From Euglena gracilis (taxonomy: Eukaryota; Euglenida; Euglenophyceae; Euglenales), in the NCBI GenBank assembly GCA_039621445.1, contig CP154956.1, positions 81,030,474-81,094,473 on the forward strand: DNA of 64,000 bases, written 5' to 3'. A model generated the notes under the pieces. It was not told where the DNA came from and ran no database searches. It saw only the letters and a program-made list of their open reading frames with translations. The position numbers were made by a program, and so were the translations under genes. Positions 1-22,094 of the stretch are shown piece after piece; within the stretch, counting starts at the first letter, position 1, and every line of letters starts with the position of its first letter.

Positions 1-1031
1 CCCCCCCCCCCAGGGAGCTGCCCACCGGGGGGAGATTAGAATGAATATAGGTGGAAAGGGAAAACTTAGCGGAACGAAATGCCTCCACTTATATTTTTTT
101 TTACTGGTTTGGCCGAGATCGCCAAAGTTTCCACATGATTTTCGGAAGTATCCAGAAGTACGTTTTTTTAATTGAAAAACATTGGCGGAACAGAATCCCA
201 CCCAATTTTCTTTCTGCCATTTTGGCCTAGCCCACCAATTTTTTCCATCTCCATTGGTTCCACTTTTTTTCCTCCAATTTCCTGTAATATTCAATCCCCC
301 CCCTGTGTTGTGGTAGGAAGGCAGGCTAAAGCAGGCCGCCCATGGCACAAGTTGGGAAAAAAGGAGAGTGGTTTCCACAGGAGGGGCAGAGCTCGTTTCT
401 AACGGTCTGCACCCCACGGACAAGTGCGATCAGGGACAGAGGGTAGCAGGGTCTCTGCCTGGGCCGCTGACTAAAAGCACGCACTCTTGAGTAGCACGGA
501 TTTCCCACAGCAACACCGATTCAGAAGAGAGTTTGAACGGGTGTATGTTTGGGTGGACAAGTGTGCTGCGGTCAGCACAGTGGAGCACCATTCCAACCGC
601 ACTCTTCCAGATGTACTTTGCATTCGATGCAGTATGGCCCATTCCCACCTATTCATCAAAGCAACCAAGGTGGCAGCATGTAATTTGTATTCACAGGACA
701 AATATCAGCAACTCTTCAAAAATTTTAATGGGGACCTTTTGCATGGTCCAGGAAGTGCCGAGTCCTCCCTGGGTTGTGCCTGCTTGATCAAAAAGTTAAA
801 AATTTTTGAATTTGAAATTGCCCAGAACTCGTGTTTTTGGGATAAAACAATCAGCCCGGAACAACCCTCTGGCCCACTGTTGTTATTCGATTGTTTTCTA
901 ATACCCTGGGAAACTTTCTCTTTGTGACTGCCTTTTGTTGAAGCCTTTCGACATTTGAACCGGTTGGGTTGCCGTTGCTTTTCTTTCGACCGGACTTTGC
1001 CCCAAGCTGGGCTTGGAATCCCCGGGGACAG
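1..1031. other. No supported gene upstream of first recognised exon
   Basis: This stretch is mixed AT- and GC-rich DNA. A frame open from about 487 to 927 has an acceptor-like CCCACAG near 509 and a possible donor after an ACCAAG near 669, but a second frame is open across much of the same interval and neither has recognisable motifs. I therefore make no coding call. It is most likely an intron of the membrane-protein gene that follows, because the first recognised exon at 1032 begins in phase and without a start codon. Confidence 0.4.
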
Positions 1032-11124
<10,093 letters not shown>

Positions 11125-14087
11125 GTCTCCGACCGTTTCGTGCGACGCTGCACGTTGCCCCTGGCCCCCGGCATGAATTTTCAGCTGAGCAGGGTGAGAC
11201 CCCTCCAGGGACCCTTTTTTTGAATTTTCACCACTGCAATTCTGCAAAAACCTTCTGGCCTTTCAATGTTTTTTTCATTTCTGTTCTTAGCACTCCTGGT
11301 GACCAGGGGCCGACCAGGGGGACGAGGGCTGAATATGATTTTCAAGACCTTGTTGGTGGGGGTTTCGACCAGGGCTGATTCGGGCCGATTTTGCTTTTGT
11401 CAGCCGATGCCCATGGAAAATGGTGGACAAGGTCTTCCCTGGCCTGAGGTTTTCTGGCCATTTTTGCCACCATTGCTTATTTTCCCCCAATTTTGTCCAT
11501 CTTTGTCCACATCTTTGCCCATTTTTGCCCATTTTTTGTCCACTTCCGCAGGCTCAAGAAAGATGCAAGTCAAGAGGGGAAGGAAGTAACCAAAAAAAAA
11601 CAGTCAAAGGTGACCAAAAGTTACCAAAAGTTGGCAGAAACAGCTTCAAGTGGTCAAAAGTGACCAAAATTGGCCATACAGCAACAGAAGCTGCCCGAAG
11701 TGGGCAAAAAGTCGTCAGAGGTGGCCAAAAGCATCAAGAACAGCCTCAAGTGGGCAAAAGTGGCCAAAAGGCAGCGGATGCAGCCTCAAGTGGGCAAAAG
11801 TGGCCAAAGAGCAGCATGAGCAGCTTCAAGTGGGCAAAAAGTGGACAAAAGGGAAAAGCCGCAAAGAAGCCCAAAAGTGGCCAAGAGCAATAACGTTGAC
11901 CAAAGTGACCAAAAAGCATCAGAAGCAGCCTAATATGGCTAAAAGTGGGCAAAGAAAGCCAATCATGACTTAACGTGGCCAAAAAGCAATGAAGAGCAAT
12001 CAAAAGTGGCTGAAATGCAACCAGGAGCACTCAAAAGTGGTTAAAAAAAAACAATCAAACGTGGCTTACAGCAGCCTAAAGTTGGGACAATGCCAAAAGC
12101 ATCTAAAAGTGGGCAAAAGAGGCCAAAATGTGGGCAAAAGTTGGCAAAAATGGCCAAAAGTGGACGAAACACGAAACACCTAATTCACTGATTGCTGTTG
12201 CTGGAAGAAAGGTGGTTCTGGATTTGTGAAAGATGCTTCCGTGTTGCGCCCCTGCAGTGTTTGAGAAGAACCGGCTTCGAGCCAGCATGCGACACTCGGA
12301 GTGCACCACCATCTTCTCCACCACATGAGGTGCTTCTCGCTTGAAAACACACGACTCGGCGGCTTTTTAAAGCTTCTGGACAGGAAATGAGATCCAATCT
12401 CTTGAGGGTGGGGCATTGGATTTGGAACTCCCAAAATGGCAGGTGCCAAGTGGTTATTGGAACACGTTTGCTCAACGCCCTTGCGGAGGGTCGAACGGCT
12501 CATGGTTTCCGTGAGGTGGAAGGCCAGCCCCTGGAGACTCCTCCTCCAGGGAAGGGCCATCATAGTTTCCAAAGTTGGTTCGGCAAAAGCCATTTGCTGG
12601 CATTTTTTTTTTCGAAAAGTCACCGCTGGGCTGCTCTGCGTCTTTTGAGAAACTCCTCAGCCAATTGTTCAGTTTTTAGACCAGCTTTGCCCCCCCCCCC
12701 CCGCAGAGTCTTTCCATTTCCACTTCCTGTGGAAGGACTCTGTGGAAGGACTTCCGCAGAGTCCATTTCCTGTGCTCCATTCCAGGTGGGGGCCGGTGCG
12801 ATGGCACTGGAGGCAGCTGCGAGTGCCCGCTTGCCGTGGACTTGTCGCTTTGCTGTCACCCCTGACGTCCCCCCCCCCCTTCGAACAGATGGCACGCATG
12901 GATCGGAACCCGGGCCGCCGCCGGGCTGAACGCGCCCTTTTGACCGCCACAACTGACCTCCTGACCAGACCTGACGGCTGGGCACCGACCGCTGGCCTTG
13001 TGGATTGCACCAGGCTGGGCTGCCACGAGCAGCCGCCTGTCAAAAGGTGCCCCCAGACCCCCCCCCCAGACTGCCGAAATTCTGCCCATGTCACAGGCCT
13101 GGTGCCTGCCAACAAACCTGAAACCTGCCGACCAAGCCAATTATCCCTGAAAATGGCCATTTTCGGGCGCCAGGCCGGGGGGGGGGGGGCTGAAGCACTT
13201 CCCCAAAAGCCTGCCCCCCCAGGGGGGGGTCGAAAATGCCTGCCCCCCCCCCTGCCTACCAGCAGCACCCACCCCTGAACTTCCTTAAAAAGAAGCCTGC
13301 TCACTGCGCTCCAGGTCCCGCAGCCGGTTTTCAAAAAGAAAAACCTGGTGGGTGCCTTCTTCCAATAGCACCCGGGGGGGGGGGGGGGGGCGTCCGCCAA
13401 CCTCGGCAAATTGCAAGTGACTGGTTCAGGCCCTGAACGTCGGCTGTTGCATCACCCAGCCTGATCCCCCCCGTCTGCCCATGCCACGGCCAGGGCATCA
13501 GGAAGCCTTTTCCAGCCGAGGCCTCTTCTGTGAAATCCCCACTGGCGTATGAGAGGTGGCTGCAATCAAATCCTGGCATGTATGTGTGCTTGCCTTATTT
13601 TAAAAGTTCTGCTGCCATCCCAACCCCAGAGTGGGGTTTCCCACAGCCAGGCTGCATTTTGCCGCCTGAGCTGGACGTATGAGGGAACGGTACCATCTGG
13701 TAAGAGGGTCGAAAAAAAATTAAAGTTTTTTGTGATGATCACAACGTCCTTGGACGACACTCTGAGCAAGGGAACTTGGGGACATTTCCTCTTGAATTTT
13801 GATTGGGACCCAGATTTGGGGGGGATTGCTTGAATCACAGCTTGGGGATGGGATTCCACAAAGCTGAATCTCATCCTCACAATTGGATGGAAATCCTTGG
13901 GAGGAGTCGAGTCGCATTTTTCTGAAAATTTTCACTGATATTTTTTGAAAAATTATAAAAATGTTGAAGTTTTCATCATAAAATGTAGTTTGTTTTGGTG
14001 AAGTATTTCAAAATCCCTCAGGGAGGAGCCGAGACAATGTTGCAAACATCTTTGTCTCTGTTCGCTGCAGCCCCGTTCAGAAATGTG
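11125..14087. other. No supported gene between membrane-protein and beta-helix genes
   Basis: The first part is intron or 3' flank followed by the GTGGCCAAAA minisatellite. From 12180 to 14087 there are short open stretches in several frames, G- and C-runs (12690, 12870, 13060, 13170, 13220 and 13375), and one element-like right end (CCTTAAAAAGAAGCCTG, ending near 13301) for which I could not find a partner. A putative 5' region for the beta-helix gene must lie just before 14088, but I see no reliable promoter word. Confidence 0.45.
11575..12175. repeat. GTGGCCAAAA-type degenerate minisatellite
   Basis: About 600 bp dominated by the words AAAAGTGGCCAAAAG and AAGTGGGCAAAAGTGG interspersed with AGCAGC and GCATC words. 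The period is about 10-25 bp and irregular. The same repeat type occurs at 23530-23830. Confidence 0.85.
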
Positions 14088-17000
14088 ATGCCACTCGCCC
14101 TCCGTGTTGTTGCCCTGCTCGCTTGCTTTGTTGGTGTGCCCAGCGATGGCGCAGGGAACGACCGCCCTCCGACCGGGGGGCCAGCCTTCTTTCGTTCCTC
14201 CACACTGCCGAGCACCGTATCTGACGACATCATCATCAACAAGGAGGTCCATATTCCAGTTGCGGTGTGCTTACTGACAAATAAGGTCATCCCAAGTGGT
14301 CTTGACCTCGGGGCCCATCCACACGACATCCGTCCGTGGCCTTTCAGGGAGTTGGCCATGCTGCATTTGTGATCAATTTTCTGTTTCCACCTCAATCGAT
14401 ATGGGTGGGTGGCCCTGGGGACCTTTGCCAGTCTGAAGCAAGGGCTGGGATGTGATAAAATGTAAACATTCCACCCAGGAGGTTATTTTGTGGAAGTAAT
14501 TATGTATTCATCACTCTGAAGTTGTTTTTGAGGTGATTCCCAGAGTGCACCATGCTTTTTCTCGTGTTTTGCTGGTGCACCACAGCTGCCGAAATCTGAG
14601 CTGGAAAAAAAAAGTCTTGTCACCTTGTGGAAGGGTGTTTGTTTCTATGTCTTATCAGAAGCTGAGGTGGATGTGCAATATGTTTGACAATCTAAAAATG
14701 CGAAATATTTAGTTTTATTAAGTTGCACAATTTGCTTTTTTTGCTATTTTTTTTGCAGCGGCACAAATATGCAAAAGGATTATATTAGATCATGTAAAAA
14801 AGACAAATATTGTCAGTTGAAAGAGGAAGATTGATTGGCAGCGAACCTCTTCGGTGCAGGGGAGACCTTGCAGCTGTTCCATTGAGTCTGTCGAAGCGTC
14901 CTCGTCACCATAATCGTCAAATATGACCTGGGGGCAGAGCAAGGAGGGCAAACAGGGGCGGAGGGGGCACCGCTTCAAGCGGGAAGGGAAATCACAGACA
15001 CCACTAGAGAAGGAAGGGGTTCGTTGGTTCGTTGATTGGTGGCCTCCAGCGCTCAAAGCACGACGCGGCATTTGGGACGTGCTTCGGAATACATAGGTAG
15101 GATGACTGCCATGACCACCAGAGAGTACGGAGTTTAAGAAATCTGAGAAGCGATGCCTGAATCCTGATGACCTTTGTCTCCCACAGACAGCGGTGGAAGT
15201 CGAGGCAGGCGTCACCCTCACCTTCACCCGAGAAGGAAAGATTTGGGTGGATGGCACCCTGATCCTGCATGGGTCACCTAAACAGTCCATTGCCATTAAT
15301 GGGCTGGATCAGGTTTGCCACTGCATTTTGATGTTGATGTTAATTAGTCCACTCTTTATTACACTCTGGCCCCACTCGAATTTTTCTCTTTTTTGAGGGC
15401 CCTCGTTTGAACAAACATTGTTCATTGTTTCTGCTTGAAACCAAACATGCCAAATTAATTTGTGTGGTTTTTTGCCTTGCTTTTTTTTGCAATAATTGGG
15501 AGTTTTTTTTTACCCCAATTTTGTGTACTTCAAAAGAGGACAGAAGAAATCAGATCTTGCCTGTTTTTGATTGATTACAGACAGGACCATGTGCGTTTGC
15601 GAACATGTTGTTTCCATCCAGGGGTTTTTTTAGTCGTAGACCCCCGGGGGCGGGGAGGGGGGGTAGAGTGGGTGGACCCGGCCGAGCCCCCCCCCGGGGG
15701 GGGGGGGTCCCCCCGGAGGGGGCTGGGATATACTTTTCGGCGCCAAAGGCGCCGAAAAAGTGCTATTTTTAGCACTTTTCGCGATTTTTCGGCCATTTTT
15801 TGTGGGTCCCGGGACCCCCCCGGGGGGGCCAGGGGGTGGGTGGGTGGGCCCCCCCCCAGTCTTAAAATAAACCACTGCTTCCATCTTGAACCTCTTTGCT
15901 GATCTTTTTCATCCTTCAAAATCCAATTATTCTTCGAAGACAACAGAATATGGCGCGGTGCACGCCGTCGCTCGCGCCAGAGTGAAACGTGCCCTTTTTG
16001 TGTGGGTAGCTATATTTATTTACAGCCTCCCCTGTCCTTATGGGACCAAAAATGCCACCGTTGCTGAGCTACCCAATGTGGTGTTCTTCTCATGGAAGCT
16101 CGCACCTCCCCCCCCCCCAGCCCAGGGGTTGGGTTGGGAGGCAGTGGGACCCAAATCGACCCCCCGGGCGGTATGTGCTACGTGCCGCTGTAGGCGGGCA
16201 TCCCATAGCACATCCGGGGGTTCTTATCCTGATGCAGTCGTTCAGAATGTATCATTTTTGTGTTTTGTTGTTCCTGGTGTATTGAAGGTCATTTACTTGT
16301 ATATATGTATGTGCATATTTTGTGTGTGTGTGTGTGTGTGCGTATATGTGTATGCAATAATCTGCTCAAATAATTTTTCAGCATCCCCCCCCTCGACGGT
16401 TTCCGGGTTCTCCCAGGCTGGAGGAGGGTTGTATTTCCGCCCCGAGAGCCTGGGACCAGGGCTGAATGGGAATTCAGAAATGCTTTGCGGCCCCAGGGCT
16501 CGATGCAAAGAGGGTGTCTGGGGTTTAGGTGGGGTGCCCCCCAGCCCTTGACTGTGGATGGCAGGGGTCCAGACCCCCCCCCCAACTGCCAAAGGTGGTC
16601 CAGGCAGACCCCAGGGGGCTTACCCCGCCCAAAAGGTCAATTTTGTGCTGCATTTGGCGGCATTTTCGCGCCGGAAAATTTGGCATTTCAACAAAATCGC
16701 GCCACACCCACAGGCTTTCCCACCCAGCCCTGCCGGGGACTGCTGCAAGGGGTGGCGCTGCAAGGGGCGGGCCGCCTGGTGGCGGAGGAGGGGGCCCGGC
16801 CATCCCGTCGCATGGATCGGCTCCCGCCTCCCGTCCGTGGGTCCGAACCGACGGTGAGGATGGGGGGGCAGTTCCGACCACTGTTTTTCAATGGGGTTGG
16901 CAGCTGTCCCCGCTCTTGACGCAGTCTTTCCTTCCCGGCAGAAGGGAGGGGGGCGAAGGCAAGGGTCTGCCGCCAGGGGCTTCTGCGGCGGGCGGGAATC

Positions 17001-17792
17001 GCGGCCCGACGGCACACGGCACACGGCACACGGCTCGCGTCATGGCCGGGTCGGCGGGGCTGTTCCGCGGGGGGATGGGCAGGACTGCGGCTGGTCAACG
17101 TCACCCTCGTTGGCGTGGGGCTGGAGGCCCGCGGGGCGGAGGTGGAGGTGGTGGCGGCAAAGTTTGTCGGCGCGGCGGCGGGGGCGGCGCCGTGTGTTTC
17201 GGCCTCCGGGCAGGCCGGGGCGCTGGTGGTGGAGCGGTCCGTATTTGAAGGATGCCGCGGGCACGCCATTGACGCGGCAAAGTGTGTGCGGTGCTGTTGG
17301 TCTTGGATGCCTTTTTTTTGCAACGTGTTTCAGTGCCTTTGGGTGTTTGGTGGATTGCACAATGTAGTTTAATAATACGTGCAATAAGTGGACACAACAT
17401 GCAATGCTTTTAATGATCTTTTTCAATATTTTATTTTTTATTTTTTATTCATTATTTGTTTGTTTATATTGTCTTTCCAATGGCGTGGTGTACTGCCATC
17501 AGGCATCTTGTTGGATGTAGAACATTTGCTCAAAATAGGTTTATTTAATGTCGAAAATGTGAAAATGTTATTTAAATACAGGCTGCTCCCACAGGTTTTC
17601 TGGGACGCTGAGCATCGAGGGGTGCCTCATCACGGACAGTCGGCGATATGCCATCGCCGTTCAGGCGGAGGGGTCGTCCCATATCGAGGGCAATCATTTT
17701 CGTGCCAACAGTGGGGTTCTAGTCTGCACAGGCCGAGTTGCCCTCCTCGACACTGCTGCAACTGATGACAAGCCAGGGCCATCGTTCATTGG
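14088..17792 (+). CDS. Secreted right-handed beta-helix protein, 5' exons
   Basis: Exon 1 (14088-14246) starts at ATG and encodes a signal peptide, MPLALRVVALLACFVGVPS, then a polar linker ending SDDIIINKE. A GT donor at 14247 and a CCCACAG acceptor before 15187 join in phase to exon 2 (15187-15312), which reads EVEAGVTLTFTREGKIWVDG and GTLILHGSPKQSI. That pattern is typical of the first coil of secreted parallel beta-helix proteins. Exon 3 (16728-16853) is phase-compatible. A fourth exon (starting between 16942 and 17094, ending 17281) encodes NVTLVGVGLEARGAEVEVVA and VVERSVFEGCRGHAI. It shares a split Lys codon with exon 5 (17595-17792), which contains IEGCLITDSRRYAIAV and EGNHFRANSGV, strong PbH1-like repeats. 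The frame inside exon 4 needs either a later acceptor or an indel correction in a G run. Such proteins often bind or cleave carbohydrate outside the cell; the exact role is unknown. Confidence 0.72.
15619..15877. mobile_element. CAG...CTG element in a beta-helix gene intron
   Basis: The left end CAGGGGTTTTTTTAGTC and right end AGTCTTAAAATAAACCACTG are imperfect inverted repeats. The flanks TTTCCATC (15611-15618) and CTTCCATC (15878-15885) match at 7 of 8 positions, as expected of a slightly decayed 8-bp target duplication. Inside are a G-run/C-run fold and a GGCGCCAAAGGCGCC palindrome. Confidence 0.75.
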
Positions 17793-18166
17793 GTGTTGAC
17801 CTGAGCACCTCTCTGCACACGTGCGTACATTCACGCGCCGCAAACGTGCACGCATTACTTGTGCACATGCTTAGTGCACACCCGAACCGATTTTCAACCC
17901 ATTTTGGTTTGGCGGGTTCCCGTTGGGTCGCCAGTTGAATTTCGTCGACGGTGGCAAACCTGTCCTCTGGCGGGGCATCCCCTCTCTCTCAGCTGGCACA
18001 GGGGTCCGACCTGACCTCAAACTTGGTTCACCCCCTTGACCCCGTCTGTGTGTGTCCCATCCCCGTCTCTATGTCACATGACACACTTTGGACTATGGCG
18101 GCGGAGTGACCTGCGGTCCACTGGGTTCACCCTGGGTTTTCGTATTGATCGTGGTTCTGACGGCAG

Positions 18167-18240
18167 CCCGCACGGCATGTGTGGTCCCGAAACGACGTCA
18201 TCGGCAACTCTGCCAGTTTGCATGGTGGTCCGTGGTCCAG
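18167..18240 (+). CDS. Candidate beta-helix exon
   Basis: An acceptor-like GGCAG precedes 18167 and a GTGTGG donor follows 18240. The frame reads WSRNDVIGNSASLHGGPWS, which resembles a beta-helix coil (N-x-x-I-G-N-S). Its phase does not match the exon ending at 17792, so at least one intermediate exon would be needed. Confidence 0.35.
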
Positions 18241-18340
18241 GTGTGGGGTCGGACCGGTGCGTACACATCACCCCCTCCCCACCCGCCAGATCTGGTTCTT
18301 TGTTCATCTGACCAGCTTTCGTCGGATATTGATGGCTCGG

Positions 18341-18448
<108 letters not shown>

Positions 18449-18982
18449 TATATCGGAAAGGTAGGGATGGCGTCATAACAAACCAGAAACCATCGGACAA
18501 AGCGTGAGGCAACAAAATGAAGATTTTCTTTCCTCCGGATGCTGCACTCACAGGATTGGCTTCAATTTCACACAGCGTGTTGCAGCAAAGCTGGCTGGGG
18601 CACTGTTGCGTGGGGTGGGGTGGGGTGGGGTCGTGCCAGTGTGTATACACCATCACCGCAGCCCATGGGATGGCAGAGGGCTTTGGGACAGGCAAATTTT
18701 TCAGGTCTCCCACTATTGATGCACCCGAACACAAAACGCGAGTGTTTTTGAATTATAATAACACAAACCACGAGCATTGGGAGAATGAATTTCCACTCAA
18801 TTATGTCGTGGGCTCCACCCCTTGGCTGCATTTCCAAAATTAATCTAAGGATAATAATAGCAACAGCAATAACAATAACAATAAGAAATCCATATTTTTA
18901 TTGTTGCTGTTGTTGCTGTTCTATTTATTCTGTATTTTTTCGATATCGTTGGTGTATATTTGCTGTTTTTTGCTGTCCATTA

Positions 18983-19150
18983 TGTGTGTGCGTGTATGTG
19001 CACGCGTGCGCGTGTGTTTGTGTATGTGTGTGTGTTTGTGTGTGTGTTGTGTGTGCGTTGTGTGTCTGTGTGTGTGTGTGTGTCTGTGTGTGTGTGTGTG
19101 TGTGGCGTGCGTGCGTGCGTGGGTGGTGGGTGGGTGGGTGTGTGTGTGTT
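18983..19150. repeat. Imperfect TG microsatellite
   Basis: About 165 bp of TG-rich repeat with GCGTGC and GGGTGGG variants. Confidence 0.93.
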
Positions 19151-19219
19151 CGCAGGGCGGTGTTGCCCATCCTTGTTCCTTGTATGACGCAGTGCGTCCC
19201 ACGGCCCTCGCGGTCGCAG

Positions 19220-19879
19220 TGGCGGTCCCCCTACGGGCCGTTTCCCCCCAGCGCGGGCCTCCCAGCCAGGGTTTTGATTCAAGGAGCGCTTACATGGTTT
19301 AGGTGGGGGGTGTCCCCCCCCCCCCCCCTCCTGGCCCGCAGGGGGGTCCGGACCCCCCCCCCCCCACCTGCCAGGGGGTCCGGACCGACCCCCGGGGGGG
19401 GGGGGGGGGTTTCCCCAGACCCCCCCCAAAAAGTCTCAATTTTTTCCTCCGCCGCTTTGCGCCGAAAATTTTTTGCATTTTTGGCACATTTTTGACCAAA
19501 AAGTGCCCAAAATGGCACTTTTGGTCGTTTTGGGGGGTCAAAAATTTTCGGCCACCCTGACCGCGCACCTGTTCAGGAGGGGGGGGTGTCCCCCCCCAAC
19601 CCCCCCCCCCCTGCCCCACAGGGGGCGGGGGCCGAGGACCCCCCCCACCTGTCCTTATATCAAACCCTGCTCCCAGCCCGACGCCGAACGCCCCCGCCCC
19701 GCTCTCCCCGCTCTCCGGGCCGCGTCCTCCCCGACGGGCGGGCCCTGGCGCTCCTCAGCGACGCCCACCCGCCCGCCTACCGCAACTCCGGCCGCGGCGG
19801 CCTCCCCTTCCCCCAGTACAGCCCTGCCGGGTCCCGCAACCGGACCAACACCCCGGTGGACTTCGACCCCGAGCTGCCG
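19220..19879 (+). CDS. Coding exon split by an inserted element
   Basis: An acceptor-like TCGCAG precedes 19220 and a GTGGTC donor follows 19879. The left part reads SPYGPFPPSAGLP and is interrupted at 19267. The right part resumes at 19670 and reads VLPDGRALALLSDAHPP, then GLPFPQYSPAGSRNRTNTPV and DFDPELP. If the 403-bp element and one of the two CTCCCAGC copies are disregarded, left and right parts are in the same frame with no stop. The protein is proline- and arginine-rich and I do not recognise it; it may belong to the beta-helix gene upstream, but no splice phase proves this. Confidence 0.5.
19267..19669. mobile_element. CAG...CTG element inside a coding exon, perfect 8-bp target duplication
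   Basis: The termini CAGGGTTTTGATTCAAGGA and CCTTATATCAAACCCTG are imperfect inverted repeats. The flanks 19259-19266 and 19670-19677 are both CTCCCAGC. The interior is a series of C- and G-runs around the palindromic GGCGCAAAGCGGCGG-like core near 19450. There is no coding capacity, so mobilisation would depend on a transposase encoded elsewhere. Confidence 0.85.
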
Positions 19880-20351
19880 GTGGTCGTCATGTCGCATCCC
19901 CGTCCGCCGCCTCCTTCTGTATCATATGTGTCAAATGTTGTTTTGGACAATATGATGTTTGGGGCTTGCGGCAAGCCGCTTGCCTCATTTCACGCCCGTG
20001 GCTTTCACTACACTGAATTGCACTGCATTGTGACTGCACTGCATCTGCCACTTCACTGCCATTCCTCTTGGTTCTCCACCCAAACGCACTGCATTGTCAT
20101 TCTCATGCACTGTGCCGCACTGCAACTGCGCTGTGTTGTGTCGCCACTGCCAGCACTGCACTGCCAGGCTTTTCCTGAAGTGAGGCAAGCCCATGCCATA
20201 GGACACATGAGCTGTCGGTGTGTGTTCTTACCCTGGCTCTATGTGAGCATCTATGTGCAGCGCTCTTTCGCCAGATGGCCAATGACCTATGGAGTTATGG
20301 AGTTTACCAGATGTGACAGGTCGAGGCCATAACACATGTCTGCATTTGAAC

Positions 20352-20902
20352 GCATACCCCCCCCCTAATAGAAGCACGGGGCCCAGGGTTCGATATAAGG
20401 AGGGCGTATATGGTTTAGGTGGGGGTGTCCCCCCACCCCCCCCCCTCCTGGCCCGCAGGGGGGGTTCGGACCCCCCCCCCCCCACCTGCAAGAGGGGTCC
20501 GGACCGACCCTCGGGGCCCCCCCAAAAAGGGTCAATTTTTTCCTCTGGCGCTTCGCGCCGAAAATTTTTTGCATTTTTGGCCAATTTTTGCCCAAAAAGT
20601 GCCCAAAATGGCACTTTTGGTCGTTTTGGGGGGTCAAATTTTTTCGGCCCGGCGCTTTGCGCCGGGCCGAAAATCGGTCACCCTGACCGCGCCACTGTTT
20701 AGGTGGGGGGGGGTGTCCCCCCCACCCCCCCCCCCTCCTGGCCCGCAGGGGGGGTCCGGACCACCCCCCCCCTCTCCTTATATCGAACACTGACGGGGCC
20801 GCCAAGCGCAGGGTCCAAATAAAAGTGCACCCCCCCCCCACCGCCGAAGGCGGTGGTCCGCTACAAGCGCACCTGTGCTTCTATTAGGGGGGGGGGTTAT
20901 GC
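20352..20902. mobile_element. TAATAGAAGCAC element with ~30-bp inverted termini, host of a nested insertion
   Basis: The left end (GCATA, a C-run, then CTAATAGAAGCACGGG) is mirrored at the right end (CCTGTGCTTCTATTAG, a G-run, then TTATGC). The interior has AAGCGCAGGGTCCAAATA and a CCGCCGAAGGCGG palindrome. A related copy lies at 37595-37810 and its duplicate at 50999-51208. A different element is inserted inside this one at 20384. Confidence 0.7.
20384..20792. mobile_element. CAG...CTG element nested in another element
   Basis: The termini CAGGGTTCGATATAAGGAG and CTCCTTATATCGAACACTG are inverted repeats. The flanks 20376-20383 and 20793-20800 are both ACGGGGCC, a perfect 8-bp target duplication. 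It is a close relative of the element at 19267: both carry GTTTAGGTGGGGG near the left end and a GCGCCGAAAATTTTTTGC core. Confidence 0.85.
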
Positions 20903-20998
20903 AAGGCGTCGTGCAGGCGCACACGTGAACAAATGGCAGATATGCGACATTCACATGTTTGCGTAGTGGAAGCGACGGCGCTGCTGTGTCCCCGTCAG

Positions 20999-21053
20999 CT
21001 CCGCGGGCTACACCGGGGAGTTCGGCAGCAGCAGTGTCACACGATACTCCGGG
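20999..21053 (+). CDS. Small candidate exon
   Basis: An acceptor-like CGTCAG precedes 20999 and a GTGGCA donor follows 21053. The frame reads SAGYTGEFGSSSVTRYSG. It is short and has no confirmed phase partner. Confidence 0.25.
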
Positions 21054-21599
21054 GTGGCACCGCTGCCGACGCTGCCACCTGCAGCCTCCCATGTCCAGCC
21101 CACTGACCTTTCCCCCTCCCACGAAAATAATTCAAAAAAAATCTCAATGAGATGTTGAACGAACCAACGAAACCAGACCATGTCAACAGAAAAATAAGAA
21201 TAAATAGCTTTTTAAGCCTCCCCAGTTTTCACCCTATGGGGATATCCCTTTAGAATTTGGAGTGCCTGCACACGGGACTAACGGAACTCATATCATCGCC
21301 AAATACCAGAACACCTCCTGTGCAATGCCAGCTGAACAAAGAAGGTGGTTTCGGTAGATGGCAACTGCATTCAGAATACGGCTGTGTTAGGCATTTCCTG
21401 CCCTTGCAAGGAACCTCTGTGATTTGTTATCATTTGTGTTGATAATTGTGCTGCTGTTGGCGGAGGACAGGGGAGTTGCCACCCATCCTTCCTCCCGGCG
21501 GCTATCCCATAGCCCCCCAAGTCCCAGTGACCGTGACCGAATATGTCGCAACACCTGTGACGTCCCGGGGACTGCTTAAACGTCCCCTCTCGTTATTGC

Positions 21600-22090
21600 T
21601 GCCCATTCTTTTGTCGTGAGCGCCATCAGTTCAGGGCCATTTTCCGCTGGCCAATGGCTGACCCACAAAATAGCTGGCCCAGGTTAGACTCATCTCGTTC
21701 CCCTTCGGCCAATTCATTTTGTCCCCCTGGCTGGTTTTCATCCAACCTGGCTCAGGGTTCCCACGACCTCCACTCCCAGCGGGAAGCAGGAGGAGCAGTC
21801 CCCGGGTCCTCGACATATGTCGTGCCCCCCACCCCACTCTTCGGCTCCCCGACACAACTCCACGCCACCCCCTCTGAGAGTGGCAGCCACTCCCGGACCC
21901 GAGTGCCGACGCCCTCCCCGGCCGCCTCCCCCACACCGCTGCAGGTGGCCGGGATGGTCCAGCCAGAAGTTGGCGCTTTCTGAGGTTCAGCGTCGAGAAA
22001 GTCAAGAACAGAATAAGGTTGTTTTTCTGGCATTCGGGTCTCAGAGAAGTTGGAATGGGGCACAAAGCTAAACGAGTGGATCTGCATTTA
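21600..22090. other. Unassigned sequence next to a retroelement relic
   Basis: Open frames occur on both strands (for example GSPTQLHATPSESGSHSRTR on the plus strand), with proline/serine-rich composition. There are no recognisable domains. It could be the 5' part of the relic that follows or unrelated intronic DNA. Confidence 0.3.
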
Positions 22091-22094
22091 ATTT

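Noticed and set aside
487-927. 146-codon frame at the left edge
   Set aside because: Starts at a non-ATG codon, has a competing open frame, and shows no family signature. Possible exon, but unsupported.
13160-13301. A further CAG...CTG element ending at CTTAAAAAGAAGCCTG
   Set aside because: A good right terminus is present, but no left terminus or target duplication could be found, so boundaries cannot be given.
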